64,000 nucleotides of DNA, taken from NCBI GenBank assembly GCA_014529385.2, contig CM043942.1, forward strand, positions 51,338,774 through 51,402,773, read 5' to 3'. Numbering within the stretch: the stretch's first letter is position 1; each line of letters starts with the position of its first letter. The position numbers were made by a program, and so were the translations under genes. The notes beneath the pieces are model-generated. The model saw only the letters and a list, made by a program, of their open reading frames with translations, searched no databases and had not been told where the DNA came from. Below, piece after piece: positions 36,084-49,000 of the stretch. The stretch is from Adiantum capillus-veneris. Lineage: Eukaryota > Streptophyta > Polypodiopsida > Polypodiales > Pteridaceae.

Positions 36084-39000
36084 TCATGATAACGCCTTCG
36101 TAAATAGATCTGTAATGTTATCCTGTGTAGGACAGTAAGTTAGTGTGATCTCCCCTGCATGTACCCTTTCCCTGACATAGTGGTAGTGAACCTCTATGTG
36201 CTTTGTTCTTGCATAAAATACTGGATTCCTTGCAACTGCCATAGCACTCTGACTGTTAGTGAAAATGGTAGTGGGTGCCTGTTGACACTCACAAAGATCT
36301 GCCAATAACCTGCGTATCCATACACAATCAACTGTTGCCGTGAAAGCTGCCCTGTACTCAGCTTCACAAGTTGATGTAGCCACTGTGGGTTGCTTCTTGC
36401 TTAGCCAAGATATACATGCATTTCCCAAGAAAAAACAATTGCCACTTGTGGAATGTCGTGTGTCAAAATCACCAGCCCAATCTGAATCGCTGTAACCAAG
36501 AAGCTGCATAGAATTGTGCTTTCCATACATATCCCCCCTTGGAAAGAACATGGCAAGATTAGGGGTACTTGAAAGGTAACGAAGTATTCGCTTCACAGCC
36601 TGCCAATGATGCATACCTGGGCTGTGCATAAATCTGCTTGCTTGTGAAACCCCAAATTGAATGTCTGGACGAGTGTTGCCTGCCAAATATATCAAGCAAC
36701 CAACCGCTGCTGCATAAGTATGTACGTCAAAAGTTTCTCCAGCATCATGCATGCTCAACTTTGATCCAATTTCTACGGGTGTAGAGATTGGCTTACAATT
36801 TTGCATACCAAACTTGTCCAAAATTTTATGCAAATATTTTGCCTACAACATGTATATGCCATCTTCTGATTGCACAAACTGAATACCCAAGTAATAATGT
36901 AGCAAACCAAGATCAGACATCTCAAAGGTTTTTCTCAAAGCATCTTTAAACGCTTCAATTTCATCTGCACTATTGCCTGTAAGAAGCATATCATCCACAT
37001 AAAGTGTTAGCATAATGAGAACTCCATCTCTCTTTTTGACATACAAAGTACTTTCTGTTGGACTATTCTGAAATCCCTGGCCAATCAAATAAGTATGTAT
37101 CTTCTCATACCATGCTCTTGGAGCCTGTTTGAGACCATACAAAGCTTTACGCAATCTACATACCTTTTGCTCTTGACCTTTTACAACAAAACCACTTGGT
37201 TGACTTACATAAACTTCTTCATGCAAATCACCATTCAAAAAAGCAGTTTTGATATCCAACTGATGCACTTTCCAACCATGATGAGCAGCAATTGCAACTA
37301 GTGATCTAACTGTGTATGCACGAGAAGTAGGAGCAAAGGTTTCATCATAATCTATGCCTTTCTGTTGCGCATAGCCTTTTGCCACAAGCCTTGCTTTGTA
37401 CCTGTCAACAGTACCATCTTGTTTCTTTTTTACCTTAAAAACCCACTTTGTACCAATAGGCTTTTTACCTGTAGGCAAGTCCACTAGATCCCATGTATGA
37501 TTCTTATGAATAGAATCAATTTCTTGCTGCATAGCATCTTTCCACTGAACACACTCTAAAGCTTGATCAAATGAATCAGGCTCATCTGCATCACAAAGAG
37601 TGCTAAAGCAAGCCAAATCTACTTGCTCTCTGCCAAAAGTAGTACCGGCACGTGTTTTTCGTGGCAACGGTGCATCCAACTTGCTATCCTGCAAAGTTTT
37701 CTGAACCCATTTAGGCAAGGTTCTTTCTTCCCTGAGAACTTCTTGCTCTTCACGCACAATTTCCTCTACATCATGAGGTGTCACATGCTGATCAAAAGAT
37801 TGATCAAGATTATCAACCTGCTGTGATTCTTGATTCTCCACAAAAGAAGGAAGCAAACCTTCAAATACATCATGTGTCTGCATATGAGGTACATCAAAAG
37901 CAACCATAGGTTGAGCAGTAGTTTCTGCAAAAATTACATCGCGACTTTCAAAAATCTTATTTGTAGCAGGATTGTAAAGTCTATAACCTTTACTTCCACT
38001 ACTGTACCCCACAAATATACATTTGATTGCCTTATCATCAAGCTTCCCACGTAACTGCTGAGGGATGTGAGCATAAGCAAGACAACCAAAAACAGGAAGA
38101 TAACTGACTGAAGGTTTTTTGTCATACCAAGCTTCATATGTAGTAATGGTCTTCAAGGCACGAGTAGGACACCTGTTCAAAACATGTGCTGCACAAGCAA
38201 CTGCCTCCATCCATAGCTTATGAGGCAAACTCTTAGCCTTGAGCATACATCTAGCTGTCTCCATTAAAGACATGTTCTTCCTTTCTGCAACACCATTCTG
38301 TTGTGGTGTGTATGGCATAGTGCATTGGTGTTTAATGCCTTTCTTTCCCAAAAAATCCTTAAATGCACCTGACATGTATTCACCTCCTCGATCGGTACGA
38401 AGAGTTGTACTTTGCAACCTGTTTCATTTTCAACCATGGCGACATAATGTTGAAAAACTGCAAACACATCTGACTTTGCTTTGAGTGGATACACCCAACA
38501 AAACCTGGAAAAGTCATCAATGAAGGTCACAAAATAAAGGCTGTTTCCTATAGATGGCGTCCTCATAGGACCACATACATCACTGTGTACAAGTTGCAAC
38601 TTTCGTGTCGCTCTAACTGAACCATCCTGCGAAAATGCAAATCTGTGCATCTTTCCAAGAACGCAACCTTCACATACATGTCTTGGTGGCATCTCCAATA
38701 AAGACAAATCATGCACCATATTATGACGTTGTAAAGTCATCAAACTGCCATAACTAACATGCCCAAATCTAGCATGCCACAACTCAGCATCCTGCATGGC
38801 CTGAGTCTTTGTTTCTGCAATACATACCTGAATCTGCTTTTCATAATGATCTAGCACAAATAGTCCATTTTCCAGCGTACCTGTAGTGATAAGAGAATAA
38901 CCATTCTCTCGATCTCGTACAATACATCTGTCATCCTCAAAAATGACCCGAAGACCATTTTTTGCAAGAGAGGATACAAACAACAAATTCTTCTTGATCC

Positions 39001-40225
39001 CTGGAACATATAAGACATCTGGCAAGCATAAATCTGAACCATCTGAAATGGTAATCAAAATCTTACCAACGCCTTTGATTGGATAAGAAGCATTATTTGC
39101 ACATGTCACCTTCTTTCCTGCTGGAGTTGCATCCAATGAACAAAACAAATCCTTCCTTGAAGTAATATGCCTGGATGCACCACTATCAAAGTACCAAATC
39201 ATTTGTGTCTTGTCAACACTGTAAGCAGAAAAATCTGAACATACTACAAAAGCATAAGAATCCTGCACAAAGTTTGCAGACTCTTCTTTAGCTGTAGAAG
39301 AATCACCAGAAGCTGAAACAACCAAACTTGACTCTTTCTTCTTTTCTTTAGCAATTCGCTTTTTACACTCACTAATGTAGTGACCAGGTTTCTTGCAGTA
39401 GTGACATTTACCTTTCTTCTTGGACTTGTCGGAATTACCTTTAGACTTCTCTGAAGACTGTCCTGCACCAGACTTGGAGTGATGAGCACTCTCTTTACCA
39501 CTGTTTTTGTTCTGTACAACAAGAGCATGATCCATACCATCCACCTGTAAAGACTTGTTCTTACGTGATTGATCCTCCTGCAATAGCAAAGCCACTAACT
39601 CTTCAAAATGAAGAGGGTCAGGATTAGCTCGCAAAGACAGAGTCAAAGAAGTCTGAAAAGTCAAATAAGATGGTGGTAGTGAATTGAGTGTTTTGAAAAC
39701 CAAGTCCTTCTCTGGAATCACTTCATCAATGCTAAGCAATTGCTCTTTAAGATCCCTGATTTTTGTAAGATGCTCGACAATATCGTCACCTTCGTCCATC
39801 TGTATTTTGTCAAGTTGTTTCTTCAAAAACTCTATTCTGGCAGCGTTTCTTCCTCCAAACATAGCTTGCAGAGTGTTCCAAGCATCCTCAGAAGTTCTGC
39901 AAGATCTGATATGTGGTGTGATTGTCCTCTTTATGGTTAAGGCAATCACAGCCATAGCCTGTGCATCTTTAGTATCCCATCTCTTTTGCTCTGGAGTGAC
40001 TTGTGAGGGTCCTGCACCAACAGCTGCACCACGACCAGGCGTGGCAGGTGCAATGCTACCTGGACGAACTTCATCTCCAGATACATAATCCCACAATCCT
40101 TTACCAACCAAAACATTTTTGGCCATAAAAGACCAAAGAGAATAGTTGGTACCATCCAATTTGTTTGGATGTAAACGCACCAAAATCTCTTTCTCCGTAG
40201 ATTGAGCCATACTGTAGATGCACAC
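36084..40225 (-). pseudogene. copia-2 gag-pol
   Basis: Reads from 40,225 downwards. The gag N-terminus has LDGTNYSLWSFMAKNVL and the UBN2-type helices. The zinc knuckle CHYCKKPGHYISEC lies near 39,375-39,420 and the protease (WYFDSGASRHIT) near 39,190. Integrase HHCC (WHARFGH...CEGC) is near 38,660-38,790 and its core carries RTDRGGEY and NGVAERKN near 38,280-38,400. RT has YVDDMLLTG near 36,980-37,010, and RNase H has SDSDWAGD and TSTCEAEY near 36,350-36,480. All copia domains are present in order, with about two breaks. Confidence 0.95.
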
Positions 40226-40592
40226 AAGAGAGCAAAAGAACCTCCAAGAGATTCACAAATCTCCTCTCCAATCCAAGCAAAACTCTACACAAAATCTCAG
40301 CACAAAGCTAAGACAAGCTGCTTCCCGAAAGAACTGTTTACCTGAAGAAAATCTGTCAAAAAGCACACCCTCTTGATCTAAACGCCTCCGAAAAGTAACT
40401 TCTGCTACGCTGCTCAGAACAAAATTCTGAGGGCTCGAACGGCTTCGAAAGGGGGGTAAAACCGCAGGTCACCTACTCAGAATACTCCCGGAACGTCGAG
40501 GATGCTCCCACGAACAAATTTTCCGAAAACTGCCTGAAATCTGCGATTGCGCGCGCGGACGCGAAAACGCAAGTAGAGGCTCTGGAAATCAC

Positions 40593-40609
40593 CTCGCTCT
40601 GATACCAAT
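40593..40609 (-). other. copia-2 primer-binding site
   Basis: Minus-strand TGGTATCAGAGCGAG follows the 5' LTR end after two bases; initiator tRNA-Met type. Confidence 0.9.
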
Positions 40610-40886
40610 TGTTGAAGATGATGAAACAGGAAACAAAAGGAAGACAGCAACTCAGAGTAGGAAGAAGATGGAGAAGGAGAAGACACAGAGCTTGTGTACG
40701 AGATCTCTGTAGTCTGTCTCTCTGTATTAGAATAATAATGTATCCAAACTCAGAGCTACAAAGCTTATATGAAACCCTAAGAGATAAGGTGTCCTTTCAC
40801 ACCGGATGTCCAGGGGGAAAAACCCAGTGGGAGAAAAGTGCCCCTGGTGAAGCGCGTATACACACTAACACTACTACATGTCTACA
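40610..40886 (-). repeat. copia-2 5' LTR
   Basis: 277 bp, partner of 35,709-35,985. CTTTT follows it at 40,887-40,891, completing the target duplication. Confidence 0.96.
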
Positions 40887-41209
40887 CTTTTTGCGTAGTT
40901 CCTCTGGTTTGAGATCTTTCTTCCAGCTTCTGGTGTCACTTTTATTCTCCTACTGGATCCCTGAATTGTTAGTGTTTGATTAGCATAATCATGGATTGCT
41001 CTAGCCATTCTTAGAATCTTAGCCATGGTCTACCTAGAAGCATCCCACAGGCTCCCTGCACATCCAATACCAAGAAGCTGGGCTTGAATTTATTTTTTCC
41101 TACTATGAACTACATGTTCTCAATCAAACTTGTGGCTTGAACTACCCTGTGATGAGCCATTCTTACTTTCAATGGTGTTGGTTCTAAATCTTGAATCCCC
41201 AATCTCTAC

Positions 41210-42560
41210 CTCAAATGCTCACCGAGGATATTAACTCCAGCTTCCCATCTAGTATTACTCCAAAAAATGGTTCCCATTGCTTCCTTAGCTTGTATTCTAC
41301 TTGTATAATTGGGACCTCATCGTCTCTTATGGCTGCCAAGTCTATTGCCCTACTTTTAACTTGTGCCTTTATCTTTTGTTTGATAAATTTTGCAGCTTCT
41401 AGTAATGCGCATCTGATATCATCTAGCTCCACTGTCAGCTTTTGGATTCGTTCACAGATCTTTACATAAATTTCATCCTATTCATTACCAGAACTACAAT
41501 CTGAACTGAAAGATTTCTCATCTATTTGACTATCTTCACAGTTCCACTGGGATGGCTTTCCTTGTTTGGCCGTTGACTGACCAGTGGACTCTCTGACTGA
41601 TCCTTCATCAATTCAATGCCTCTAGCTTTGATCAAGTCTGATCAGACTTGTCATACTTCCTCAACCAAGCTCTACACTGCAGCTTCAAGGATTCATTCAA
41701 TCCAGATACTACTTTTTCTCTTGAGTCCTGAAGGTTGAGGTTGTAGTTTCTATATTGTTCAAGACTCAGAACACTCTGGCTGTTCTAGCATTTTCTTTGC
41801 CAGGTTTTCTGTGATTCTAATTTCCATCGCTCCCTGTTCTTTCCATTCATCAACTACTTTTTCCTTGCCTTCGGTTTTCCATGTGGCTCTCTATTGTTCC
41901 CACTTCTTGGCTTCAGTAGGTTGCTTCTTTGCAGGTTCATCTAGGATTTCTTCAATTATAAGTCCTTTACTTTTGGTCACCACCCTTACTATTTTGGGGA
42001 TTTTTGTTTAGTCCCCTTTGGTTTGGCAACGTTTGGGTACTGAGATGAAAAGTGACCATACTTTCCACATGTATAACAATTTAAGCTTTGTTTGCCAAAG
42101 TCACATCTGCCTCTCTCCCTACCAGTACCTCCTTGCAAGTTGCCTCTGCCATTACTAGTACCTGGTACTAGTGTCATTGTCCTTGGATCCACTTGGCCCC
42201 TTTGCGTTCACTGCTTTAGGATTTGTCAGTGCTATCATTGATAAGTCTTTTCCCTTCTTGAAATGACAAATCTTGATGCCAGAGTTACCCCACACATGCA
42301 CATAAACCTTGCAATATGTGCATTGTGAGCATTCATTAGATTTGTCGTCTCTAGATTTGCATTTTGAACACCAGATCTCCATCTTTTTGATTGAAGACCT
42401 CGTCTGAGCCATTTCAGCAATTTGCTTTGATATCTCTTCCAGCTTTCTGGTCTAGGAACCCTTCTTCTTGGTTTTCCCTTGATTATCTAAGTCACTTTTA
42501 GATAAGGTGGAAGTAGTGTTGGACTCTGACCCATCATTTGATGACTCGTTGTCACTAGAT
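41210..42560 (-). pseudogene. Element C gag zinc knuckle and protease region
   Basis: The knuckle CYTCGKYGHFSSQYPN-like is near 42,040-42,080, in a Gly/Arg/Lys-rich gag tail. A cysteine-rich stretch (WCSKCKSRDDK, CTYCKVYVHV) lies further 5' at about 42,300-42,390. Near 41,210-41,430 comes sequence suited to a protease C-terminal part (VPIIQVEYKLRKQWEPFFGV). Broken several times. Confidence 0.6.
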
Positions 42561-42562
42561 TG

Positions 42563-42740
42563 TGTTGGAATTAGGGTTGCAGAGAAACACACACAGCTTG
42601 GAGAAGATGAAGGAAGCTCAAGGCACACAACTGAGAGTGTGTTACTTAGTGTGCAATGGAAAGATAGATAGCCCTAGAGTGATGGGCGTATATACAATGC
42701 ACGAGGAAAAAAACCTCCTAAAGAGGGCAAAAATGCCCTG
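42563..42740 (-). repeat. copia-3 3' LTR, incomplete
   Basis: Matches the 5' LTR from TGTTGGAATTAGGG with a few differences, but is shorter than it. It contains the hairpin AGGGCA...TGCCCT. Confidence 0.85.
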
Positions 42741-42749
42741 AGGACATGA

Positions 42750-45700
42750 TCAGTCCACAAAGGGGAGTAAGCCCAAAGCTTTGCGGAAAGCTTCAAGCTT
42801 CTCACGAGACAATGCCTTTGTGAAAAGATCTGCAAGGTTGTCTTGTGTTGGCACATAAGCCAAGATGATCTCTCCTGCTGAGAGCCTCTCCCTGACATAG
42901 TGGTAATGCACCTCAATGTGCTTTGTGCGAGCATGAAAAACTGGGTTCCTCTCAACTGCCAATGCTCTCTGACTGTCAGTGTAGATAGTGTTGGAAATGT
43001 CCTGTCCAACACCCAAATCAGCCATAAGGCGTCTGAGCCAGACACACTCAACCGTAGCTGTGAAGACTACCCTGTACTTAGCCTCACAACTTGAAGTGGC
43101 CACAGTAGGTTGCTTCTTGCTCAACCATGATATACATGAACTGCCAAGCATGAAACAAAAACCACTTGTGGACACTCTCGTGTCAAAACAACCAGCCCAA
43201 TCTGAGTCCGAAAAAGCATGTAAGTCTGGCGGCAATGATCCCCCTTGGGATAAAACAAGCCAAGATGTAAAGTGCCACTAAGGTAGCGGAAAATCCTCTT
43301 GACAGCCTGCCAATGCTTAGACCCTGGGCTATGCATAAATCTGCTGACTGTGAGACTGCAAACTAAATATCCGGTCTCGTGTTGCATACATAAATGAGGC
43401 ATCCGACAACAGTTTGGTATAGAGTGACATCTGCACGATCACCAACATCATGAAGACTCAATTTCAAACCTGTTTCCATGGGAGTGGCAATAGGTTTGCA
43501 ATCCTCAAGTCCAAACTTACATAGCAATGTCTCTATGTAACTTTTCTGACACAAGGCAATTCCACCATCACACTGCTTAAACTGTATACCCAAATAATGA
43601 TGCAACAACCCCAAATCTTTCATCTTGAAAGTAGCATTCAAATCAGCCTTCAATTCAACAATAAGTCTCTCATTTGGTCCAGTGATCGGAAAATCATCTA
43701 CATAAAGAACCACAATGAGAAGTACATCACCCTCATGATTTACATACAATGTGCTTTCTGTTGGACTGTCACGAAAACCTTGTTTGATCAAATGAGTTTC
43801 AGCTTTCTCATACCAAGCACGTGGAGATTGCTTCAACCCATACAAAGCTTTCTTACATCTACACACTTTGTTCTCTTGTCCTTTCTTGACAAAACCGCGA
43901 GGCTGTGTTACATAAACTTCCTCAAATATGTCACCATTCAAGAAAGCAGTAACAATGTCTGATTGATGTACATCCCAACCAAAATGAGATGCCAATGCAC
44001 ATAGAAAATGCACAGTAGTCATACGACAAGTGGGAGCAAAAGTATCTTCATAATCTATGCATTTTTGCTGTGCATAACCCTTTGCAACAAGTCGAGCCTT
44101 ATGACGATCGATCTCACCATCCAGCTTGTGTTTCAACTTGTAAACCCACTTCGTACCAATGGCCTTTTTACCAGGAGGCAAATCACATAAAGTCCATGTG
44201 TCATTTTCTATAAGTGCATCATATTCTAATTGCATGGCAGCCATCCAATTTTGTGAATTTTGTGCTCCGTCAGAAGACAGACGTTCCTCAACATCATGTA
44301 AGCTAGACACAGCCAAAGCATAACAATCTGATGCATAAGATGCATGGCGAGAGCCTGAACGAGTACGACTAGACAAAGGTGCATCCAATTTACTATCACA
44401 CAAAGTGTGCACCAGCCATTTTGGCATACCTCTAGCCTGCTCATTTTCAGCCCTTTACTCATCAAGTACATCATGTACATCTGCATCAGTAATAGGCTGA
44501 TTTGTAACATTTTTGAAAACCCCCATAGGCTGTACATTTGCCTCATTGGAATTTACATTCGAACTTCCACCACTGAAAAGAGGCAACAAAGTGTCATAAA
44601 TGTCGTGTGAGCTTACATTACTGTCTCTAGTACATGACAGTAAGGGCTGAACAGAATCTTCCACAAACACTACATCCCGTGAAACCAAAATACGCTTTGT
44701 TTACGGATGATACAACCTGTAACCTTTGCTTTTAATGCTATAACCAACAAAAATACATTTGACAGCCTTATCATCCAATTTTTTGCGCTGCACTTGTGGC
44801 ACTAAGCCATAAGCCAAACAACCAAAAACACGCATGTGCTCAATAGATGGCTTTCTATCATGCCATGCTTCATATGGAGTCACAGACTGCAACGCTTTTG
44901 TAGGACACCTGTTGAGTACATAAGTGGCACACATGACAGCCTCGAGCCAAAATGAATGTGGTAAAGCTTGACTCTTGACCATACATCTTGCCATTTTCGT
45001 GTAAGAGACCTATTTTTCCTCTCAGCAACACCATTTTGCTGAGGCGTATACGGCACTGTACATTGGTGTTTTATCCCACGACTAGCCAGAAATGCATTAA
45101 ATTCATGAGACATATACTCCCCCCTCGATCGAAACGGAGGGTGCCCATAGTACATTTCAATACATTTTTAGCCATAGCCAGAAATTGTTTGAAGCACATA
45201 AAAACTTAGGACTTCGCTTTAAGCGGAAATAGCCATGCATGCCTGGAGTAATCATCAATAAAATTCACGAAGTACAGGTAATTGCCCAAGGACGGAGTTT
45301 GCATGGGCCCACAAACATCACTATGCACAAGCTGCAACCTTCATGTGGCCCTAACTGAACCATCCTTTGGAAACTTAGAATGTTGCATTTTACCCAAAAT
45401 ACAGCCTTCACAAACATGTTTGACAGGTGCTTCAAGAGGCGGCAAAGAAGCAACCATATCAGATTTCTGCAAACGCAGCAAACTGGCAAAATTCAGATGA
45501 CCAAAACGTGCATGCCAAAGTTTTGCATCTGAAATAGCCCTTGAATCTGAAACTGCATTTGCAAAATTTTGTCCACACTTGTCATACAAAGTGAGTTTAT
45601 ACAGCCCACGACACAAAAGGCCAGATGCAACAATTTCATCACCAAAATCAAGATCATGAACTGTACATCTGTTATCCACAAATTTGACTACAAGTCCAAG

Positions 45701-47074
45701 TCTAGCAAGTGCAGATACAGACAATAGATTCTTCTTAATCCCAGGTACATAAAGTGCATGAACAAGTGTGAAGGAACTGCCATTTGCAGCAATAAGCACA
45801 ATCTTTCCAACTCCCTGAACCGGATGAGAGGCATTGTTGGCACAAGTGACTGAATTCCCATTAGGGATAGACTCGAGAGAGGTAAACAATTCACGATGTG
45901 AGGTAATGTGCTTTGTAGCACCACTGTCGAAATACCACACATGTGAATTTGCAGCAACTGACAAGCATGCATCATGGACAGCTGGACTGTAAGTGCACTT
46001 TGCACCAAAACCCCATTCTGCATCAACATCAACATCACAGTCTCCTTTTACAGAAGACTCAACAATGGCTGCATTTGTAGTGGAATCAGCATTTGCAGTG
46101 GAACCACCCTCTTTCTTCTTAGCCTCTTTAGCCTTCAACTTAGGACACTGCTTGATCAAATGATCATTAGCTCTACAATAGTGGCAACGCATCTTCTTTT
46201 TGCCCTTATCACCAGAATTTCCAGACGAATTGCTGCCAACAGAAGCATTAGGAACAAAAGTTTTGCCACTCGCAGCAAAACCATAAGAAGTGGCTCTGCT
46301 GTTACCACCCTTTCTTTGAGAAGCAATAAAAGCCTGTTCAGCTGCAAGCTACCTAGTCCTGGTTTTTTTGGAAAGTGACTCTTGCAACAGCAATGTGCAT
46401 AATGCATCAAATTTGACAACTTCAGGATTTCATTGGGTCATGTACTAGCAAAAGTCTGGTAAGGCATCAAGAACAGTCTACACAGGGGAATTGTCTGAAA
46501 TGAGTTCACCTGCAGAAATAAGTTTCTCATTGATATCCTTGACACCAGCAAGGAAAGTGTCCATATCATCTTCCTCATGCATAATCTTTGATTCTAGCTC
46601 TTTACGCAACAAAACAATTTTAGCCTCATTGCGGCTTGCATAAAGACCTGCTAGAATATCCCAAGCCTATTTTGCAGATGTTGTTGAACGAATGTGAGGA
46701 ATAATGGTGCACTTCACAGACAACGCAATCAATGCATGAGCCTGCGCATCCTTTACATCCCGACGAGCTTGTTCTACCGTAGGCAAAACAACTCTAATAG
46801 CAGCAATCCTTGCAGCAAGACTTGCCACATCCTCAACATCACCTGCATCCTCAGAACTAGGACAAACATCAATGCCGTGCACAATATTCCAGACACCCTT
46901 TGACACAAGAACATGTTGCATCATATAAGCCCACATAGGGTAATTGTATCCATCCAACCTGTCCTCAACAACAAACATCTTGAACACATCTATGTTGTTG
47001 TTGTCAGCCATGGTAAATGCTGCACCTGATGTGAAAACTGCCCGCAAAGAGGAGAAACAAAGCGGGAACAACAT
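42750..47074 (-). pseudogene. copia-3 gag-pol
   Basis: Gag starts near 47,010 (MADNNNIDVFKMFVVEDRLD, then WAYMMQHVL). The zinc knuckle CHYCRANDHLIKQCP is near 46,150-46,190, protease WYFDSGATKHITSH near 45,890-45,935, integrase HHCC (WHARFGH) near 45,495 with core NGVAERKN near 45,020. RT YVDDFPITG lies near 43,680-43,710, and RNase H SDSDWAGC with SSCEAKY near 43,070-43,200. The sequence is related to copia-2 but clearly distinct. Several breaks. Confidence 0.93.
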
Positions 47075-47357
47075 GTGCTATATAGCACAAGCCGTAGTAG
47101 ACTGTAAGACACCTGTTTCTGTAGAAAACAGCACTGACAGAAATTCTGCACAAAATGATGAAATTGCCTGTGCAGACCTGCCTGAAGTGGAAACAGAGGC
47201 CGAAATGAGCCCGACTCAAAAATCTGAGAAACCTAAGCTCTTTGAGCAGTCCCAAAATTTTTGTCGACCTACGAACGCTTGCCAAACCTCACTGAAATCG
47301 GAGAAAGTGAGCAGGCATGTGTTGGAGCAGCTAGCGACTAAGCCTGGGAGGACGCAA

Positions 47358-47374
47358 CCTGCTCCAATACCAAT
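47358..47374 (-). other. copia-3 primer-binding site
   Basis: Minus-strand TGGTATTGGAGC follows the 5' LTR; a variant of the initiator-Met type site. Confidence 0.75.
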
Positions 47375-47601
47375 TGTTGGAATTAGGGTTGCAGAGAAAC
47401 GCACACAGCTTGGAGAAAATGAAGGAAGCTCAAGGCACACAACTGAGAGTGTGTTACTTAGTGTGCAATGGAAAGATAGATAGCCCTAGAGTGATGGGCA
47501 TATATACAATGCACGGGGAAAAAACCTCCTAAAGAGGGAAAAAAATGCCCCAACGGTCCTAACGTGTTCACACACATCACTACCACATGTATATGGTAAC
47601 A
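47375..47601 (-). repeat. copia-3 5' LTR
   Basis: 227 bp, TG to CA in both readings, partner of the incomplete LTR at 42,563. Confidence 0.9.
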
Positions 47602-48060
47602 AATTGTCTTCTCTTGTGGCTCTTCTCCTTTTTGGCTTGTTGTTCCAACTTCAATGCCCTTTGAATTAGATATTAAATTTCTTATGTGGGTGCTGGAACC
47701 TCATGTTCCCCTAACTTCTTGCTTTTGAAACCATTAAGGAACTAGGCTTGCATCCTTTTCTCTGATGGAAGCTCTTACAATTGTCTGGTCAATTCCTTAA
47801 TCTTTTCTACATAGCTTCTGGCCGACAACTTGCCTTGCTTGATCTTATCCAGTTTGCACATTATATCCTCATCACCCCTATTATCTGAATACTCCAAGTG
47901 AAAAGCTTTAAGCAATTTATGGTAGGATCTAAGTTGGCAAGCTGGATAGTGGTAGTACCATTTTCTACCTGTCTCCTTTAGTGTGTGAGGAAAATATTCC
48001 CCCCATTCGTCCTCATCTATGTCCTTGAGTTCAACATACTATTCAAAAGCTTGGATGTGT
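47602..48060 (-). pseudogene. Element C gag, retrotransposon-gag domain
   Basis: The minus strand shows GRKWYYHYPACQLRSYHKLL, FHLEYSDNRGDEDIMCKLD and KQGKLSARSYVEKIKELTRQ, the usual helices of gypsy gag. It continues after copia-3 at 42,560. Broken. Confidence 0.8.
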
Positions 48061-48499
48061 ACATCTCGGTCATCTTTCTTGCCTCCTTTGAAAGTTGAAG
48101 GTGAGCTGGCTTTCTATCTTTGGATCTTATTTTTGTGTAATGATCTGTATCAGATTTCTAGTCCTTGTTATCCTAGATCTGAGTCATTGTGTCCTCTTCA
48201 GCTTGCTTTGTTGATTTATGTCTTGCTGACCGATAACTTCGCTTACTGCCCTCGCTTTCCTTAGTGGGTTTTCGGCTTCGCTGAGATCCATGAGACCGGG
48301 TCCGTCTTTTCGCTCTCTCTATACGTCTATGCCTGGAATGAGTAGAATGTTGAGAATCCCTTGATCCATCTATGTCATTTCTGGGTTCTCTCTCACAATC
48401 AAAGCCGCTCACACTTTTGGGATTGGGTTGACACAGTCCGGATTATCCATGAATTTGGTAGCTAGCCTTCTGCCGCGTGAAACTGGTCTGGGACGGCAT

Positions 48500-49000
48500 T
48501 GTCAATATCTGGAAACTCTAACACCAAATGTGAGATAATTCATTTGTCAAGATCAACTTAGCTCAAACCACCGTGATCGCGCCAGAATGAACCCTTATGA
48601 CAGCTATTCCAGGCTGGTCAGTTAGAGTTATTCAGATCAGACAAAGACTTTAGATTAGACAAGACTGGAATGAAATGTAAGATTGGAACTGAAATATAGA
48701 CTGAACTAGAAACTGAGATTAAACACTAAAACTGGAGACTGGAACTTGAATATATTTTAGGGTTAGTGTAAGCCAATACAACAGTGTGAGCCAAGTCTGT
48801 TCCGAGCTCAACTAGGGTTACAAAGATACAAGAGCATAAAGAACTCTAGAAGAGATATCGAGAGAGAGATCCCACGAAATGAATAGTGGGTCCTATTTAT
48901 AGCCACCGGGTTGGACCTCTGACTACTGTGCATTGTATCAGTTATCACAGTAAAAATGGCCTTTGTAATTAGTTGTTCCCACCATCTATAAGGTGTTCTA
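48500..49000 (-). repeat. Element C primer site and 5' LTR
   Basis: Minus-strand TGGTGTTAGAGTTTCC (near 48,509-48,526) follows the LTR end; it is a variant of the initiator-Met site. The LTR from 48,529 contains GGCTATAAATAGGA on minus (near 48,890-48,904), a TATA box, then a GAGA tract. The upstream LTR end near 49,000 is not fixed, as no partner is present. Confidence 0.65.

Larger units (their letters stand above)
35709..40886 (-). mobile_element. Ty1/copia element copia-2, nearly whole
   Basis: A 5,178-bp element has two 277-bp LTRs (about four differences), a 5-bp target duplication CTTTT, an initiator-Met primer site, a G-rich polypurine tract and one gag-pol region. Coding is nearly continuous, with about two breaks. 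LTR divergence near 1.4% makes it young, though older than the LARD. It inserted into gypsy element C between protease and RT. Confidence 0.96.
42563..47601 (-). mobile_element. Ty1/copia element copia-3
   Basis: A copia element of about 5.0 kb. The 5' LTR is 47,375-47,601; the 3' LTR (from 42,563) is incomplete. The gag and pol domains are recognisable but broken about five or more times. LTR divergence is a few percent, so it is older than copia-2. Flanks GATTG and AATTG are compatible with an altered target duplication. It sits in the gag of element C. Confidence 0.93.
34667..49000 (-). mobile_element. Ty3/gypsy element C, split by two copia insertions
   Basis: On the minus strand: 5' LTR (48,529 to about 49,000), primer site, gag (48,060-47,602 resuming at 42,560-41,990), protease (about 41,430-41,210), and RT start (35,404-34,667), where the element ends at a C run. 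Copia-3 sits inside gag and copia-2 between protease and RT. The RT leader resembles element A, so A and C are one broad lineage. Its 3' half is missing. Several breaks; older than both insertions. Confidence 0.85.

Noticed and set aside
42558-42562. Exact target duplication for copia-3
   Set aside because: Flanks GATTG and AATTG agree at four of five bases; compatible but not exact, so not counted as proof.
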